Positions 1 through 10,518 are shown, counted from the first letter of the stretch. The stretch: DNA of 62,000 nt from Cristatella mucedo (GCA_009760855.2 WPIO01000001.1:22180001-22242000); one strand, 5' to 3'. The notes: generated by a model not told the origin, from the letters alone. Made by a program: numbers and translations.

Positions 1-502
1 AATCTCTGCGCTGCAAAGAACTTAAAGACAGACAGGTAACAGAAAAGGATGCAAGTAGTGACAGAGACTCGTAGAAGCCGATAAAAACAGAAGTTAAGAT
101 GCTCTCCTATTCTGAGTGGTCGACCGGGTGCATTCTTGTGTTCATTTGTAGTTTCGGACTGAGCAGTCGCCTGCTGCAATTTGACCGAGCACATGCTGGA
201 TGAACTCGGCGTCGGGTGCGATAGCTGCATTGTCGGCTGTCTTGTTCGATTGTCTGCCTGAGCAAAGGGACAAATAACGTCAGCTTGCATGATACCACTG
301 TGGAAGTGGCCCATCCTGTTCTGAGCGAGATTTTATGAGGGCTAGTTATTAGCATGCAGCAGGCTTGCATGCGGGTGTGAGCGCTTCCAGCTAATAGTCG
401 GCTGCAGCCACATTCCATTGTATGTGAGCAGTCATACGTTGTTATGGCCACCAGCTTAAGGGTACTGGCCGTGGGACATGACGAGGGAAAGGTCCGGAGT
501 AG
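1..502. other. Unassigned 5' edge
   Basis: I see no recognisable gene, domain or repeat here. The only long reading frame (antisense, 107-598) has no family-like motif and runs into the SINE copy on its right, so I treat it as chance. Confidence 0.4.
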
Positions 503-705
503 CCCAAGAGCAAACGTCGGCTGATTCAACAGCCTCATTTTAATTGCACCAAGAGAATCTTTCTTAACGGCTGCCACCCCCGATCTTGCAGTGGACAATG
601 AAGTATTGCCTGCTGCAGGACTCGAACCCGCAACCTAGGTCGTTAGGCGCAAGCATCTTACCTCTGTGCTGAGACCCAGTGGCATCGTAGATCGTCCAGG
701 CTCTG
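503..705 (-). repeat. SINE-B copy (tRNA-derived), antisense
   Basis: Read on the minus strand, this has a tRNA-like head (a tgggtctcagc... box-A region, then GGTTGCGGGTTCGAGTCC as a pol III box B). It is followed by a body with an 'aatacttcattgtccactgcaag' type segment and a tail ending in gaggctgttgaatcagcc. The same arrangement recurs at 14725, 36462 and 56520. The family assignment rests on copies inside this window only. Confidence 0.7.
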
Positions 706-1112
706 TTGCCCGAACATCACAGAGCCGTGCCGGGTGACACTTGCTCTCAGCCCCCTCAAACAACCAGGGTTGAGGCATCTAGAGATTTCCTGGCTGGATG
801 GACATATGACCATGCTCACTCTGCCTAGGGTGTAGTCAGTGCTCGGCTGGCACCAGGTTTACCCTTGGTGCTTCGAGCTGTGGCTGCACTTAATGCCATC
901 GCTTATGCTTCACACTTTTGCATCTAAGCCTGGTAAATAATTCACAAAATGGAGCACTCTTTGCTTTGCCGGTCAGCCGAGTTCCGTCGCCTGCCTGCAA
1001 CGATCAGAGCAAGCTGACCTTCGGTGGGACATGTTGCTTTTTCAGGCAGCTGCAACTTGGCGTGGCCACTCCGCTCCAGCCAGTCGCAAGACCGCCGTCG
1101 CCACCACGTCAC
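706..1112. promoter_or_regulatory. 5' flank / presumed 5' UTR of the TXNDC12-like gene
   Basis: This is non-coding sequence immediately before the first coding exon. I see no TATA box or other core promoter element that I would defend. The open frame of exon 1 extends upstream without a stop to about 918 but contains no earlier in-frame ATG, so this stretch is better read as promoter plus 5' UTR than coding. Confidence 0.35.
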
Positions 1113-1429
1113 ATGTCAAGCCAGTTTGTCTTGCTGCTCTGGCTGACTCAGTTATGGTGTGCGTGCGCAGCTGGCAGCAGCGCAGCTTCCAACGGCTGGG
1201 GCGATGCCATCGAGTGGACGAGCCTGGAGGAAGGCGTGGCTCAAGCGCGCGACGCTGACAAGCCGCTGATGCTCATCATACACAAGCCGTGGTGTGGAGC
1301 ATGCAAGTCCCTCAAGGCCAGGTTCTCCGAGTCGCCGCCGCCTGCGAGTCTGAGCTCTCGCTTTGTGATGGTGAACGTGCAAGAGGACGAGGAGCTGGGC
1401 AACGACACCGGCTACTCGCCCGACGGCAA
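1113..1429 (+). CDS. TXNDC12: TXNDC12-like coding exon 1
   Basis: Encodes the signal peptide and the N-terminal half of the thioredoxin domain, including the HKPWCGACKSLK active-site helix and the VNVQEDEE strand region. It ends at the donor AA|gtgagt; without splicing the frame hits a TGA at once (1431-1433). Intron phase 2. Confidence 0.93.
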
Positions 1430-4400
1430 GTGAGTCGGGTGGCAGGCGCAGCGGCTGGCTGGCTGGCTGCGGCGGCGGCGCTCTCGGAGCACTCTCCTGG
1501 CTTTGCTGAGCAGGCACCAGGGTCTCACGGATCCAAGTTGCCCTGACCGATCTCAGTTGGGTGGGCCTGCATCGAGACTTACCCGGTAGCTCGTGGCCAA
1601 GCATCCCATCTCTGTCTGTCCCTCTCACCTCTCCAGAGTAAGCCTGGTAGCTTGCTTGTTTCACGAGGAAATTGGGGTCCTTCTTCGGTCCACCCGAAAG
1701 TTCACTCTGGGTAGCATCCTGCCAGCCTGCCTGCCTGCCTGCCCACCCTGGCCTGCCTCAGCAAGCTCCAAGTCCCACCCACATATTTCCTGAACCATTA
1801 TGTATGCCCCCTGTCCATGCACGGTACTACTCTTGAGATTCAGCAAAGCATTATCGGTGCGACTTTCGGATCAGGCCTTCCTTAGAGCTCAAGGTCCTGC
1901 GAGTGCTGCTCAAGGTTTGGTACGCCTGGCGGCATCCACTGCAGTGCCACTCTGGCCTGGCAGCCTGTCTGGTGGGACTAGAATGCTGCCGTGTGGCATC
2001 TCGTCGAAGGCATCTGCTAGCCAGCGCTTGCAAGTATGTGAAAATGGTCGAGGATGACCTGCAGTATCGTTCGGCGCTACATGATGCAAGCAGCAACGGC
2101 TTCTCGGTCTCACTTCCTTCGACCACATTGCATGCTGCATGCCGTGCCACCACGGTGCATGTTGCCACTGCTTCATCTTCTGCCGATGAAGCTAGCGATG
2201 TCAGGATTTAGCCACTGAGTAGTCGTGGGACGGCTGTATGTCCACCAGACCACTCCCTAAAGGCAGGTTCACTTTTGAGGTCAGGGCTGGTGGCCATCAT
2301 TTCCTTGTCTATGCCTGTACTCCCAGCATTTCGTGGCTGTAGGATCCTGCGCCCGGCAGTTCCTCTTGGCAGGTTCAGCTGGTCAGGCGATGCTTGGGTC
2401 GATAGTGTGCCTGAGAAGGAGCTCCCCTCCCCCCAGGGTGCACCTGCTGCCTCCGTGATTGCCGCCTACCTGCCTGCCCTGGCTTATGGTGGCCTGGCAG
2501 CCTTATCCCCCCTAATGCTTCTCTAAGCCAGTGCCGTGTTCTTCTGTCAGGCAGCTGGGACAATAGAAATGGTTGGCTGCTGTAGGTAGTTACATCGCAG
2601 TTTCAGCCAGGCAGCAGCTCCTTGTGCTCAGTCAAGCGGCTCCGTGCAGCAGCTCTCATTGGTGTGTAAAAGAAATACCCACCCGGAAAAAAACAGCAGC
2701 AAAAGTTGCCTTCACTTTTTTGAGCATGTGTAGCAATATTCATATAAAATTGGTGGCTACTGAGCATGGTATTAATAATAATAATAATAATAATAATACA
2801 CTTTATAAAGTGCCCTAAGAGAATATCATCTCTTTCTAGGCGCTTTACATTTGCTTCAAAGGAAACACGATCAAATGGTGAGTGGTACATGACGCACCTG
2901 TGATCTGAGCAAGTTTACACCTTTAAAGAGCGCGTAATGCAAGTCGATCAACCTAAAATCAGATCAGATTGCCCGAATAGCATCGTCTAGTCGTAAAACC
3001 TGCAAACTTAGACGAGTTCATATGTTTGTGATGCAATTTTTTGCCAAGATACCTGTCTTGATTCCATTGCTACCATTCAAGCTGATAAAAAGAAAAGCCT
3101 TTGAACTTGGCCTTATTCTTCCACTGAATGTTTTTCTTTCGATTCAGGCCGTCAGTTGAAGGCCAACTTGCACAGGTGCTAGCAGTAATTGCATCAATGA
3201 TGAAAAGCCGCTCTGGGAGCATATTTCCATTTCTCAGAGCCCTTTGCAGCCAATGTAAAGCGCCTAGAAAGAGATTGAGTTCTCTGAGGGCGCTTTATCA
3301 AGTGCATTGTTATTATTATTATTATTATTATTATAAAGTAACGCGGAAGAGAAGGGAGGAAGAACCGTACCTTTTATAAGGGAATTTGCGTCGAGTGAGC
3401 TATTGTTGACTTATTTCCTATATGACATGCGTATTAAGTTTAGATTTCTCTGATCTCATCACAGCATAAAAGTAGCCAAGTCGCAACCTTGAGAAAGTAT
3501 ATGCAAGAATAGGATTGACTGTCCACCAACAGGCACACAAGGACTACTGTAGATCATACCAATTTGTCTTAGGAAAGACCAAGTCTAGCTTCTATAAAAA
3601 AAAAAATTCGTGGAATCACAGATGCACAATCCAAAAATGCTGATATCTACCACTAGTGGTAGCATGCTCAATAAACAACACGAATAACATGGTTAGGGGT
3701 GATATGCACAGGCCCAGCATGCAAGTGTGGTTAGTGGCAGCATGCAACAGCATCAGCATACATAAGCAAATAAAGGACGAATCACAGGGATGTCGTGACG
3801 GGAGTCAGAAGTGAGTTCCAGGCTTTAGGAGCATACAAACTAAAGGCACGGTCTCCAAAGGATTTGAGGTTTGTACAAGATAAAGGTAAACAATTAGATT
3901 CCGAAAACTATGTGGTCATGATAAACGTGTCCTTAGTCCTGGGTCTTGTCCCTAGTGTTTTTTCAAAAAGGGATTTGTTAAGCCACTAATTAAGAAAGTA
4001 ACAATAGACCAAGGGAAGTTAACCGAGGTGTCGAAGCCATTTCCCGTGATCTCGAAGCTGCTGTTCTTTGCTTGGCGACTTCTGTCGTCATTGTAATCAT
4101 TGGTTAGTGGCAAAGTTGAGTTGATTTGTTTTTACGTGTTTACCTTGGCTCGTATCATAAAAAGCATTTGTAATGAATCGCTGTGACTTTCCACGTGCAA
4201 GTAGTGAGGCAGAATGCCTGCCGTAAGTGATCTACGAGAGCAGCCTTTTCTTCAGTTGTATGCTAAACTTGTAGTCTGAGTCACCCGTTACTTGCTGCTT
4301 TTGTAACTTTGTTTCAGCTTCAAATCTGCATGGTCATTGTCATTGCATGCATGTGTACCACCAACCTAGATACACTTAGGCTCCAGTTGTATTAGCTATT

Positions 4401-7400
4401 TTGACTGCTCCTAACTTCTTTGGCTTGCATGAATCGTGTTGTGGCTACATTGATAGTTTTCATAGCTGCTGAAGATGCTGCCACTGAGGGCCGCCATTAG
4501 CTGCTATTCACTGCAGAAAAGCTGCGCGCGAAGCTCGAAAACGATTGCGTAGTACACAGCACTATGTTTTTATGTGTGGCTTTCAAATATTCCGGCATTT
4601 ATTCACAGCGAGTTGCATGTGTTAGCTTTACTACATCTTCCTTCCTTGCACCAAACACAAATGCATAGTATATGCATAGCAAGACCAAAAGCATGCAGTG
4701 TAAATCTGGAGCCTACTCTAATTACTGCTCAAGCTTGCAAGGCCACCTCAGATCCGACCACTTTTTGCACTGTTCGACAAGGAAAAAGCTGTTGAAGAGT
4801 CAACTAGTTGTGGCTCGATGAGACCAGCAGGCAATATAGAAGGAGTATCGATAGCATCACTTACAACGTCAGCAGCACCTTTACTGTCTCAATTATATTT
4901 GGCAGAGGTGACTGGATCGTGAGCAGAGTGTGACTGGATCGTGGCAGAGTGTGACTGGATCGCCTGTAGTGAGTGAGTGGACGTCGCATGCTGCTTTGGG
5001 CTGGAAGCATGAGAAGTCCAGCTTTCAGCAGTCTTGTTGATAGCCATTCGGATTTATTTCTCCTGATTAGTTGTCCATTTGCTTTCTCAGCAGGTTAGAT
5101 CTTGGTGGGTTGCGGTGGCCTACGACTTCAGCTGGGATCCATTTCTTATCCACACGCACGGACTGGTACCTTTTTGCCAAGAATTAGTACTGAATAGTCT
5201 CTTTGTAGGCCGTAGCTGCCACCTTGCCAAGCAGCAATTAGTTGGCAAACCACTGTTTGTGCTGCCAAACAAGGCACTAATGCTTGCTCTCCAACAGGCG
5301 ATAGGGCTCCTATCCGGAAACCCTGCAATAAAGCCGCTGGCATAGGAAGTCCTTCCCCGATGGGTGTGTTCCTGGTGGTGCAAAGGATTGCACTCAAGGA
5401 TTTGCCCTCACTGAACGTTTGTGACATAGTTCCCTTTGCTGTCTGGATGAATTGCCAGCCCATTGCTCTGCCAATGCTATGCCACTACAGGTTATTAAAT
5501 CATGCCGAATACCCCAGTAAGGCCTCAAATAAGCAGGTAGCTGTCGCCGCCTTTCTGGTTACCGTGACGAAAGAAGTGAAAGCAATGCTTGAAGAGTCAT
5601 CTTGTCGGCTGTTGCTCCTCGTCAGTAGGCTTCATACTGGTCGTGTGCCGGTAGGGTCTGGTGAAGAGCAGATGCATCATGTCCCTCGTCGAGCGCCACT
5701 CATAGTCTGTTTAAGAAATTTGGATGGAGCCTTGCTGAGTGCATCTATTATAACAACATCCTTCCCAGGCTTATGGACTAAGGTGAAGTGATGACGAAGT
5801 CTCATAAGCTGCAATTGTGGTGAGACCCCAGCAATAGGCATATTAATTATGCCAGTGTGAGGTCTGTAGTCACTTTCCACAACGAGGCTCTGCCCAGAGA
5901 CATGTTGGTCAAAACGTTCAAGGCCAAATTGGACAGCCGTCATCTTCTTTTCTATTTGAGCATGTCAAAACTTAACTGGAGTCAATGTTCGAGATGCACA
6001 TGTGACAGGTCTCTGGTTTTGCAGTAATACTGCTCCAAGGCCATGTTAGGAAGCATCCACTGACAGTGTAATGGGCAACCTAATGTCGTATAAGCCAAGC
6101 AGAGGAGCAATAATCACAAGACTTTTCACATCGTCAAAGGCTTTAGTACGGTTGGTGTCCCAGGACGGCGGGTCTCTGCATGCGTCAAGTGTTGTAAAGG
6201 TATAGACACTAAGCTAACTTTAGGCAAAACTTGGCTAAGTAATTAGTCATCCCTAGTAACCGAAAGACATCGACCTTTCATAATAATAGTAATAATAATA
6301 ATTGTACATTTGTATAGCACCCTCAGAGAACTGAATCTCTTTCTAGGCACTTTACAGATGCTGTATTGAAACCATTACCAAATGATCGGTTGTAACATCT
6401 GCAACCAGCAGGCCTAGTTTAAGCCGGGACATGCATACATAGGACGAAGCACAAAGACCCACCAAATGCACCTATTTACCTTTTGATGAAGGAACCGTAA
6501 AATCTCTGATCGCTTCCACCTTAGAGGGATCTGGCCTTATTCCCCCCCCCGGCTAATAAGAGATGGCCAAGGTAAGGAATCTCAGTCTGGCCAAACTTGC
6601 ACCTCTCTGCATTAAGGCCCAGGTTGATCTTGCGACATCTCGCCAGAACCTGCCTCAGGTGCCTGTCATGTTCCTCAATTGTGGATTTGCTGATAAGAAT
6701 GCCATCAATATATGTACGAACCCCAGGGGGTGTCTGCAGATTGCCTCGAAATAATTCTGTCAACCACCTCATGGGGGCTGAAGCAATACCAAATGGCAAA
6801 ACGGTATTGCAATCGTTATTAGAAGGCTGCTGGCCTAATCGAGTGCCACCTGCATGAACCCGGATACAGCATCCAGCATACTGAAGAACTTTTATCCTGC
6901 TAGGCTTACTAAGATCTCTGTCGTCTTGATCTCATCGTGTTCGCGTTGTAGTGCATCAATTTGTGCCCTTAGGTCAGTGCACTATGCTGAGCCATTCTGT
7001 GCCAGGCTTGGTAACTAATACAATTATGCTGACCCATTATGAGGCCTCTATGACTTTTACAAGTTTCCTATCATTCATCGCAGCCTGCAGGTGGTTCTCA
7101 AGCCGATCCCTGTATTTTAAAGGAACGCCACACGCCGCCTGTGCAGTGAATTTCAGGGTCTTCTGTCGCCCTTTGTACTGTGCAGGGGACTCATCTTGAC
7201 CACATACTGACAGCGTCCTGCCACCTTAGGCATCGAGTTTGACCTTCGCCGGCTGGGGAGCACCATCACACAAACAGCAATACGAAGCCCTCGACATGAC
7301 ATTGCAAGTAGCCTGGTATCAACATGCACTTTAATGTCACCGCCAAGAGCATTAAGACTAATATCCCAATTCACGACTTTGTCTGTAGCACATGTATAGC

Positions 7401-9683
7401 CTAGTGAGGAGGCATTTAATTCAGACTCACCGGTTGCTGCAGTAGCATTTGTGGTATCCTTTTTAGCGAGAAGCGCCCGTTGAGAAAAAAGGCAGAGCGA
7501 TTCCTCACTCCAAACAGCACGCAAGTTTTACCAAAGGCTGAGCACTTTCTTGGTGCATGCTTTGTACCGCGATAACCCCATAAGCTTTGCTCTGCTGTTC
7601 GGCCACTTGTGACGTCATTCAGTGTTCCGTGGTCCGGGAAGAAGTTCAGAGCTAGTGCCAACCAGCTGTGAACTTGAACTCATTCGGTTTAGATAGTGAG
7701 CCATTACTTCTTGTGACCGACAGATCCTCATCGAGAGAGTGAGAGTCACCTGGGTCTCCGACAGACGCTTTTTCCTTATGATGCCAGACAGAATATCGAT
7801 AACTCTCGGGTCGTGCAGAACTTTCGGCCTATCTACAACGTGATAATGAGACACGACTTAATGAGACCGGGTAGAGGTGTGTAAAATGAGTCGAGGGATT
7901 CTGACTCGCGTAGTAGTAATATGAACATTTCGTACGACTTATTTCTTTGAGGAATAAAATGGGCAGTGAATCTCCAGCACGTTTTCCATGTCGCCTTTAT
8001 TGCCTGGTGACGGGTAGTCGATTGTCGAATACTTCGGTAGCATCTCGACCCTCATCCGTTAACAGGGTGGCCACTCCTGTGGGTCCACCCTTAGCGACCT
8101 TTCAGATGCCATCCTATTATACTCGAAGTGGTACTTCCAATTCATCCACTCCGACGCAGTAATGGACTGTACTCAAAATATCTGGGGCGGGCTCATTCAT
8201 TCCAACATGTTTATAGCAAAAGAGTTTGTCTCACCTCCGACACCACGTTAAGTTCAGCACACAGCGTGGAAGCTGCCGTGATGACTGCTTTATTCACAAG
8301 GAATCCACTTAAAGCCAGCATCACCTGCGCATTTCATGAGTTGGCTTTACTTTTACTTTTTACTATACTTTGGCTCTGGTGCAATCCAAAGAAATGCCAG
8401 CGTGGCAGCACTCGGCACCGTCCTTTGAGGCAGTCCTTCCAGCACTGTGCTGGTTATAAGTGCGCACCTCCGTGCATCGTTGGCTCGCAGCACTGCTGGC
8501 CTGGGCGGCCCAATCCCTTCCCTGCCCACAGAAGCCGACCGCTTCTGTGGCCACTCGTTGGTCTTTTTTGCAGACTATCTTCTGCTGGTCCTTCCTAAGC
8601 TCCTGCCTTGGCAGCTGAATGCTCGAAGCCGAGGCGCGCCCCTTGGCGCTTGTTTCTCGCCTGGCCTCGCCTGGTCCAGTGCGAGTGGCTAGCCCCGGCC
8701 ATGCCTGAGATGTCATGGGTCGGGCAGCTGTGCTTGGATGCAGCCTCGCATCACTTTCACCTTCACTTTCGGATTTGGAAAGGGCCTGCCGTTGCATGAG
8801 CGGGCGAAGCCTGATCTTCTCTCAGCGCCCATGCGATCGGGTTGAACCTGCAGCCTGGTTGCACAAAGCTGCCGAGTGAGGTGATCTCTTTGAGATGCCG
8901 GTCTGGTGTGGCTCCGGTGACAGGAGTATATTCGCAAAGACAACGATCGGCAAAATGCTGATCTGTCGGTCTTTTCTTTGAGCTTATGGCGAGCATCGGT
9001 TTTGCGAATGGAGTGATATTACATCTATAGTCGTCCAACAGATTTCTATCCTTAAAGTTAACTAGACTAGCAGATTAATGCCTGCCTACATTATTCGTCC
9101 TACAGCTACCCATCGTCCGGCCGGATTCCGACAAGCTCTGCCCATAGAGTCAGTCGTTTGTCATGCTTAACTTGTCTTCTGTGTCTCGGGTCGCCCTCCT
9201 CTGCATGGCTGTAATCCGAACTAGGAACATGTAGCAGTGCCTCAGTAAAAGCAGCCGTGGTGTCATAGATATGCCGGTCCACGCTGTCGTTTGCCATTTC
9301 TTTCAATGCAACGTAAGGGGGTCCTTGTGGCACTTCATATTGGTTGGCTCATCAGATCATCGCTTTGCCTTTTTGCAATCTTTGTCATGGAGTAGAGCCA
9401 TGCTCGCTGGGCTCCATCCGACGACAATCATCCAAATTAGAACCACCCTTGTTGGTGACCTATGCCTGCCACTAAAGACTGACAAAAACTGACTAATGCT
9501 AGTGCCGGAGCATTGAAGCATTATAGCCACTGCAGCAGGGCCTTTGTGCTATCCTCCCCCTAACACGAATTCCACCCTGTACACCTGCCGAGTATGGACT
9601 GGCAAATCATTGTCCTACTCGACACTACCAACCGAATCGTGAGTGGGGGCTGCCGTTTTCCAATAAAACTGCAGGGGATCATG

Positions 9684-9730
<47 letters not shown>

Positions 9731-9733
9731 TAA

Positions 9734-9778
<45 letters not shown>

Positions 9779-9850
9779 TTATGTGTGTGTGTGTGTGTGT
9801 GTGTGTGAGCCTCTCTGTCTGTCTGTCTGTCTGTCTGTCGGTCGGTCGGT

Positions 9851-9901
<51 letters not shown>

Positions 9902-10122
9902 TGTGTATGTTTGACTGCTGCTGCTAGCCTTGTGTCTGTTGCAGCTACTATCCTCGAATCCTCTTCTTTTCTTCGTCTGGTGAATTTTTGAGCAACGTTT
10001 TCAATGAGCACGGTGACAGCAACTACAAGTACTACTACTATAATCCGGCACATATCGTTGAAGCTATGGAACATGTTGTCAACCGGCAGACCGCCAATGA
10101 TCGCCCTGTCGACGAGCTGTAG
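1113..10122 (+). CDS. TXNDC12: TXNDC12-like ER thioredoxin-domain protein (ERp18/ERp19/AGR family), whole gene, 2 coding exons
   Basis: The joined exons (1113-1429, 9945-10122) encode 164 residues; mammalian TXNDC12 has about 172. Seen in sequence: a hydrophobic signal peptide (residues 1 to about 21, start MSSQFVLLLW, plausible cleavage after CACAA), a thioredoxin fold with the active site WCGAC (CGAC at residues 61-64), the conserved YSPDG and YYPRILFF segments (with the proline opposite the active site at about residue 109), and a C-terminal VDEL. Known of the family: TXNDC12 is a soluble ER-lumenal thiol-disulfide oxidoreductase with exactly this CGAC site and a KDEL-type retrieval signal. 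The start is the first in-frame ATG and directly opens the signal peptide. The junction is phase 2 (AA|C) and restores SPDG-N-YYPRILF, matching the family. The alternative, an AGR2/AGR3 paralogue, is disfavoured because those lack the second active-site cysteine. Function is inferred by homology. Confidence 0.94.
1430..2770. other. TXNDC12 intron 1, 5' part
   Basis: Intronic sequence with short tetranucleotide runs: GGCT repeats near 1454-1466 and CCTG repeats near 1722-1745. I find no exon-like segment with a family match; the overlapping short open frames on both strands look like chance in GC-rich DNA. Confidence 0.4.
2772..2890 (-). repeat. LINE family 2 3' end with AAT repeat, antisense
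   Basis: A run of AAT units (2772-2798) is followed by the antisense form of the conserved 3' hairpin tail (...gtgccctaagaga...ctttctaggcgctttacatttgc). The order fits a minus-strand LINE/SINE 3' end. Confidence 0.8.
3226..3334 (+). repeat. LINE family 2 3' end with TTA repeat, sense
   Basis: Contains gtaaagcgcctagaaagag, then ggcgctttatcaag and a TTATTATT run. The arms aaagcgcc and ggcgcttt can pair. It lies about 330 bases from an antisense copy of the same tail, so the two form an inverted pair inside the intron. Confidence 0.85.
3480..3650 (+). repeat. Internal LINE fragment
   Basis: The segment around 'gatcataccaatttgtctta' and 'cacagatgcacaatccaaaa' closely matches 60960-61100, which lies upstream of the reverse-transcriptase region of the LINE at the right end of the window. 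It is therefore probably a piece from between the endonuclease and RT parts of that element. Confidence 0.6.
3655..3910 (-). repeat. LINE family 2 C-terminal ORF2 / 3' UTR fragment, antisense
   Basis: On the minus strand this encodes the recurring peptide pattern ([21 protein letters not shown]) and the downstream region seen in the copies at 15945, 23066 and 55130. The hairpin tail itself is missing. Confidence 0.75.
3911..4900. other. TXNDC12 intron 1, unassigned stretch
   Basis: AT-rich intronic DNA in which I recognise no domain or repeat family. The short open frames have no family features. Confidence 0.35.
4901..4962. repeat. Short tandem repeat, about 20-22 bp x 3
   Basis: Three adjacent units of the form g(g/a)gcagag(t)gtgactggatcgt differ by small insertions. 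It is a simple local duplication within the intron. Confidence 0.85.
4963..5640. other. Unassigned; possible 3' end of the antisense gypsy element
   Basis: By position (downstream of RNase H when read on the minus strand) this should be the integrase side of the gypsy element. I could not recognise a zinc-binding or DDE motif in any minus-strand frame, so this is positional inference only. Confidence 0.25.
5677..5943 (-). pseudogene. Gypsy RNase H fragment
   Basis: An open frame of 88 residues carries the C-terminal RNase H signature (FGLERFDQHV, VESDYRPH, VHKPGKDVVIIDALSKAP). Upstream, in the same frame but interrupted by stops, are LSVDAS and GLGAVLLQ, the first RNase H strands. It belongs to the gypsy element spanning 5641-7860 and is a relic. 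Confidence 0.85.
6283..6420 (-). repeat. LINE/SINE hairpin tail inserted in the gypsy element
   Basis: A run of AAT/AGT units is followed by the antisense tail (gcaccctcagagaactgaatctctttctaggcactttac written in pieces). It sits between the RT and RNase H parts of the gypsy relic, so it inserted after the gypsy element. Confidence 0.85.
6521..6799 (-). pseudogene. Gypsy reverse-transcriptase palm fragment, catalytic box altered
   Basis: A 92-residue frame matches the Ty3/gypsy RT palm/thumb pattern: PFGIASAP near the start, then YIDGILI, EEHDRHLRQVL, LGLNAERCKFGQ and YLGHLL. The second aspartate of the catalytic pair is glycine (YIDG). Part of the larger gypsy relic. Confidence 0.85.
7861..9685. 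other. TXNDC12 intron 1, unassigned stretch
   Basis: This may include the 5' part (gag N-terminus or LTR) of the antisense gypsy element, but no motif confirms it. Several open frames of 60-150 codons occur on both strands, none with a recognisable domain. I found no matching LTR pair. Confidence 0.3.
9686..9906. repeat. Long TG/GT microsatellite with TCTG and TCGG interruptions
   Basis: About 220 bases of nearly pure alternating TG on the + strand, with short interruptions (tattaatgtttg, tatttatg) and a TCTG/TCGG run near 9815-9850. It ends only about 40 bases upstream of the TXNDC12 exon-2 acceptor, so it forms a UG-rich tract in the pre-mRNA next to the polypyrimidine region. Confidence 0.97.
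9945..10122 (+). CDS. TXNDC12: TXNDC12-like coding exon 2 (terminal)
   Basis: Follows the acceptor tgtctgttgcag|C. Encodes YYPRILFFSSSGEF, then NVFNEHGDSNYKYYYYNPAHIVEAM-type sequence, matching the family's C-terminal half, and ends ...DRPVDEL-stop (TAG at 10120-10122). The terminal VDEL is the presumed ER-retrieval signal. Confidence 0.93.
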
Positions 10123-10518
10123 CAGAATGCTACTTGGCGTATGCTAGAAGGCTGGTACAGGAGTACGTGCGTTTGTGTGCTTTGCTACTACCAGCAGAGC
10201 ATGCCGGCAGGTACTCGGCTGCCTGCCAGCATTCCTTAGCACAGTTTGAGTACTGTCCTAAGGGGCTGGCTGTACCCTTACATTGATTTACACCTGTGGT
10301 TGCCCATTGGTAACTTCATAGATGACTGGCCCTTGATTATGCCTATCAGTTGTTAATGCTGTAGGGATTTTCAGCAGTGCATGCAAATTTTAATAGACAA
10401 GTTGTATTGCCGAAGCATTCGTGCAAATGAGCAAATTCGTACTTGAGTTTTTACGACCATTGGCAGCGTCTTTTATCGTGTTTTTTTCACCTCCATTTGT
10501 CACGGCATTTATATTACT

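Larger units (their letters stand above)
5641..7860 (-). mobile_element. Decayed Ty3/gypsy LTR retrotransposon (gag-protease-RT-RNase H), antisense
   Basis: Read from 7860 down, the minus strand shows the usual order. A gag C-terminal segment (...SMRICRSQEVMAHYL...) is followed by a degraded zinc knuckle (KHAPRKCSAFGKTC), a possible protease piece (VHVDTRLLA where D-T-G is expected), and the N-terminal RT motif (VPLKYRDRLENHL). RT follows with LPFGIASAP and EEHDRHLRQVL...YLGHLL. RNase H comes last (LSVDAS, GLGAVLLQ, VESDYRPH, HKPGKDVVIIDALSKAP). Many stops and frame changes interrupt it. The RT box that should read Y-x-D-D reads YIDG, so this copy cannot be catalytically active. No LTRs were recognised. 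A LINE-type tail insertion at 6283-6420 splits RT from RNase H. Confidence 0.85.

Noticed and set aside
107-598. Antisense open frame of 163 codons at the left edge
   Set aside because: No domain or signal, Cys/Ser/Thr-rich chance composition, and it overlaps the SINE-B copy at 503-705.
918-1112. N-terminal extension of TXNDC12 upstream of 1113
   Set aside because: The frame is open but has no in-frame ATG before 1113, and a start at 1113 gives a proper signal peptide.
1152-1664. Antisense open frame opposite TXNDC12 exon 1
   Set aside because: Shadow of a GC-rich coding exon; the + strand encodes the CGAC thioredoxin motif.
9594-10074. Cys/Val- and Thr/His-repeat open frames
   Set aside because: Direct translations of the TG/CA microsatellite.
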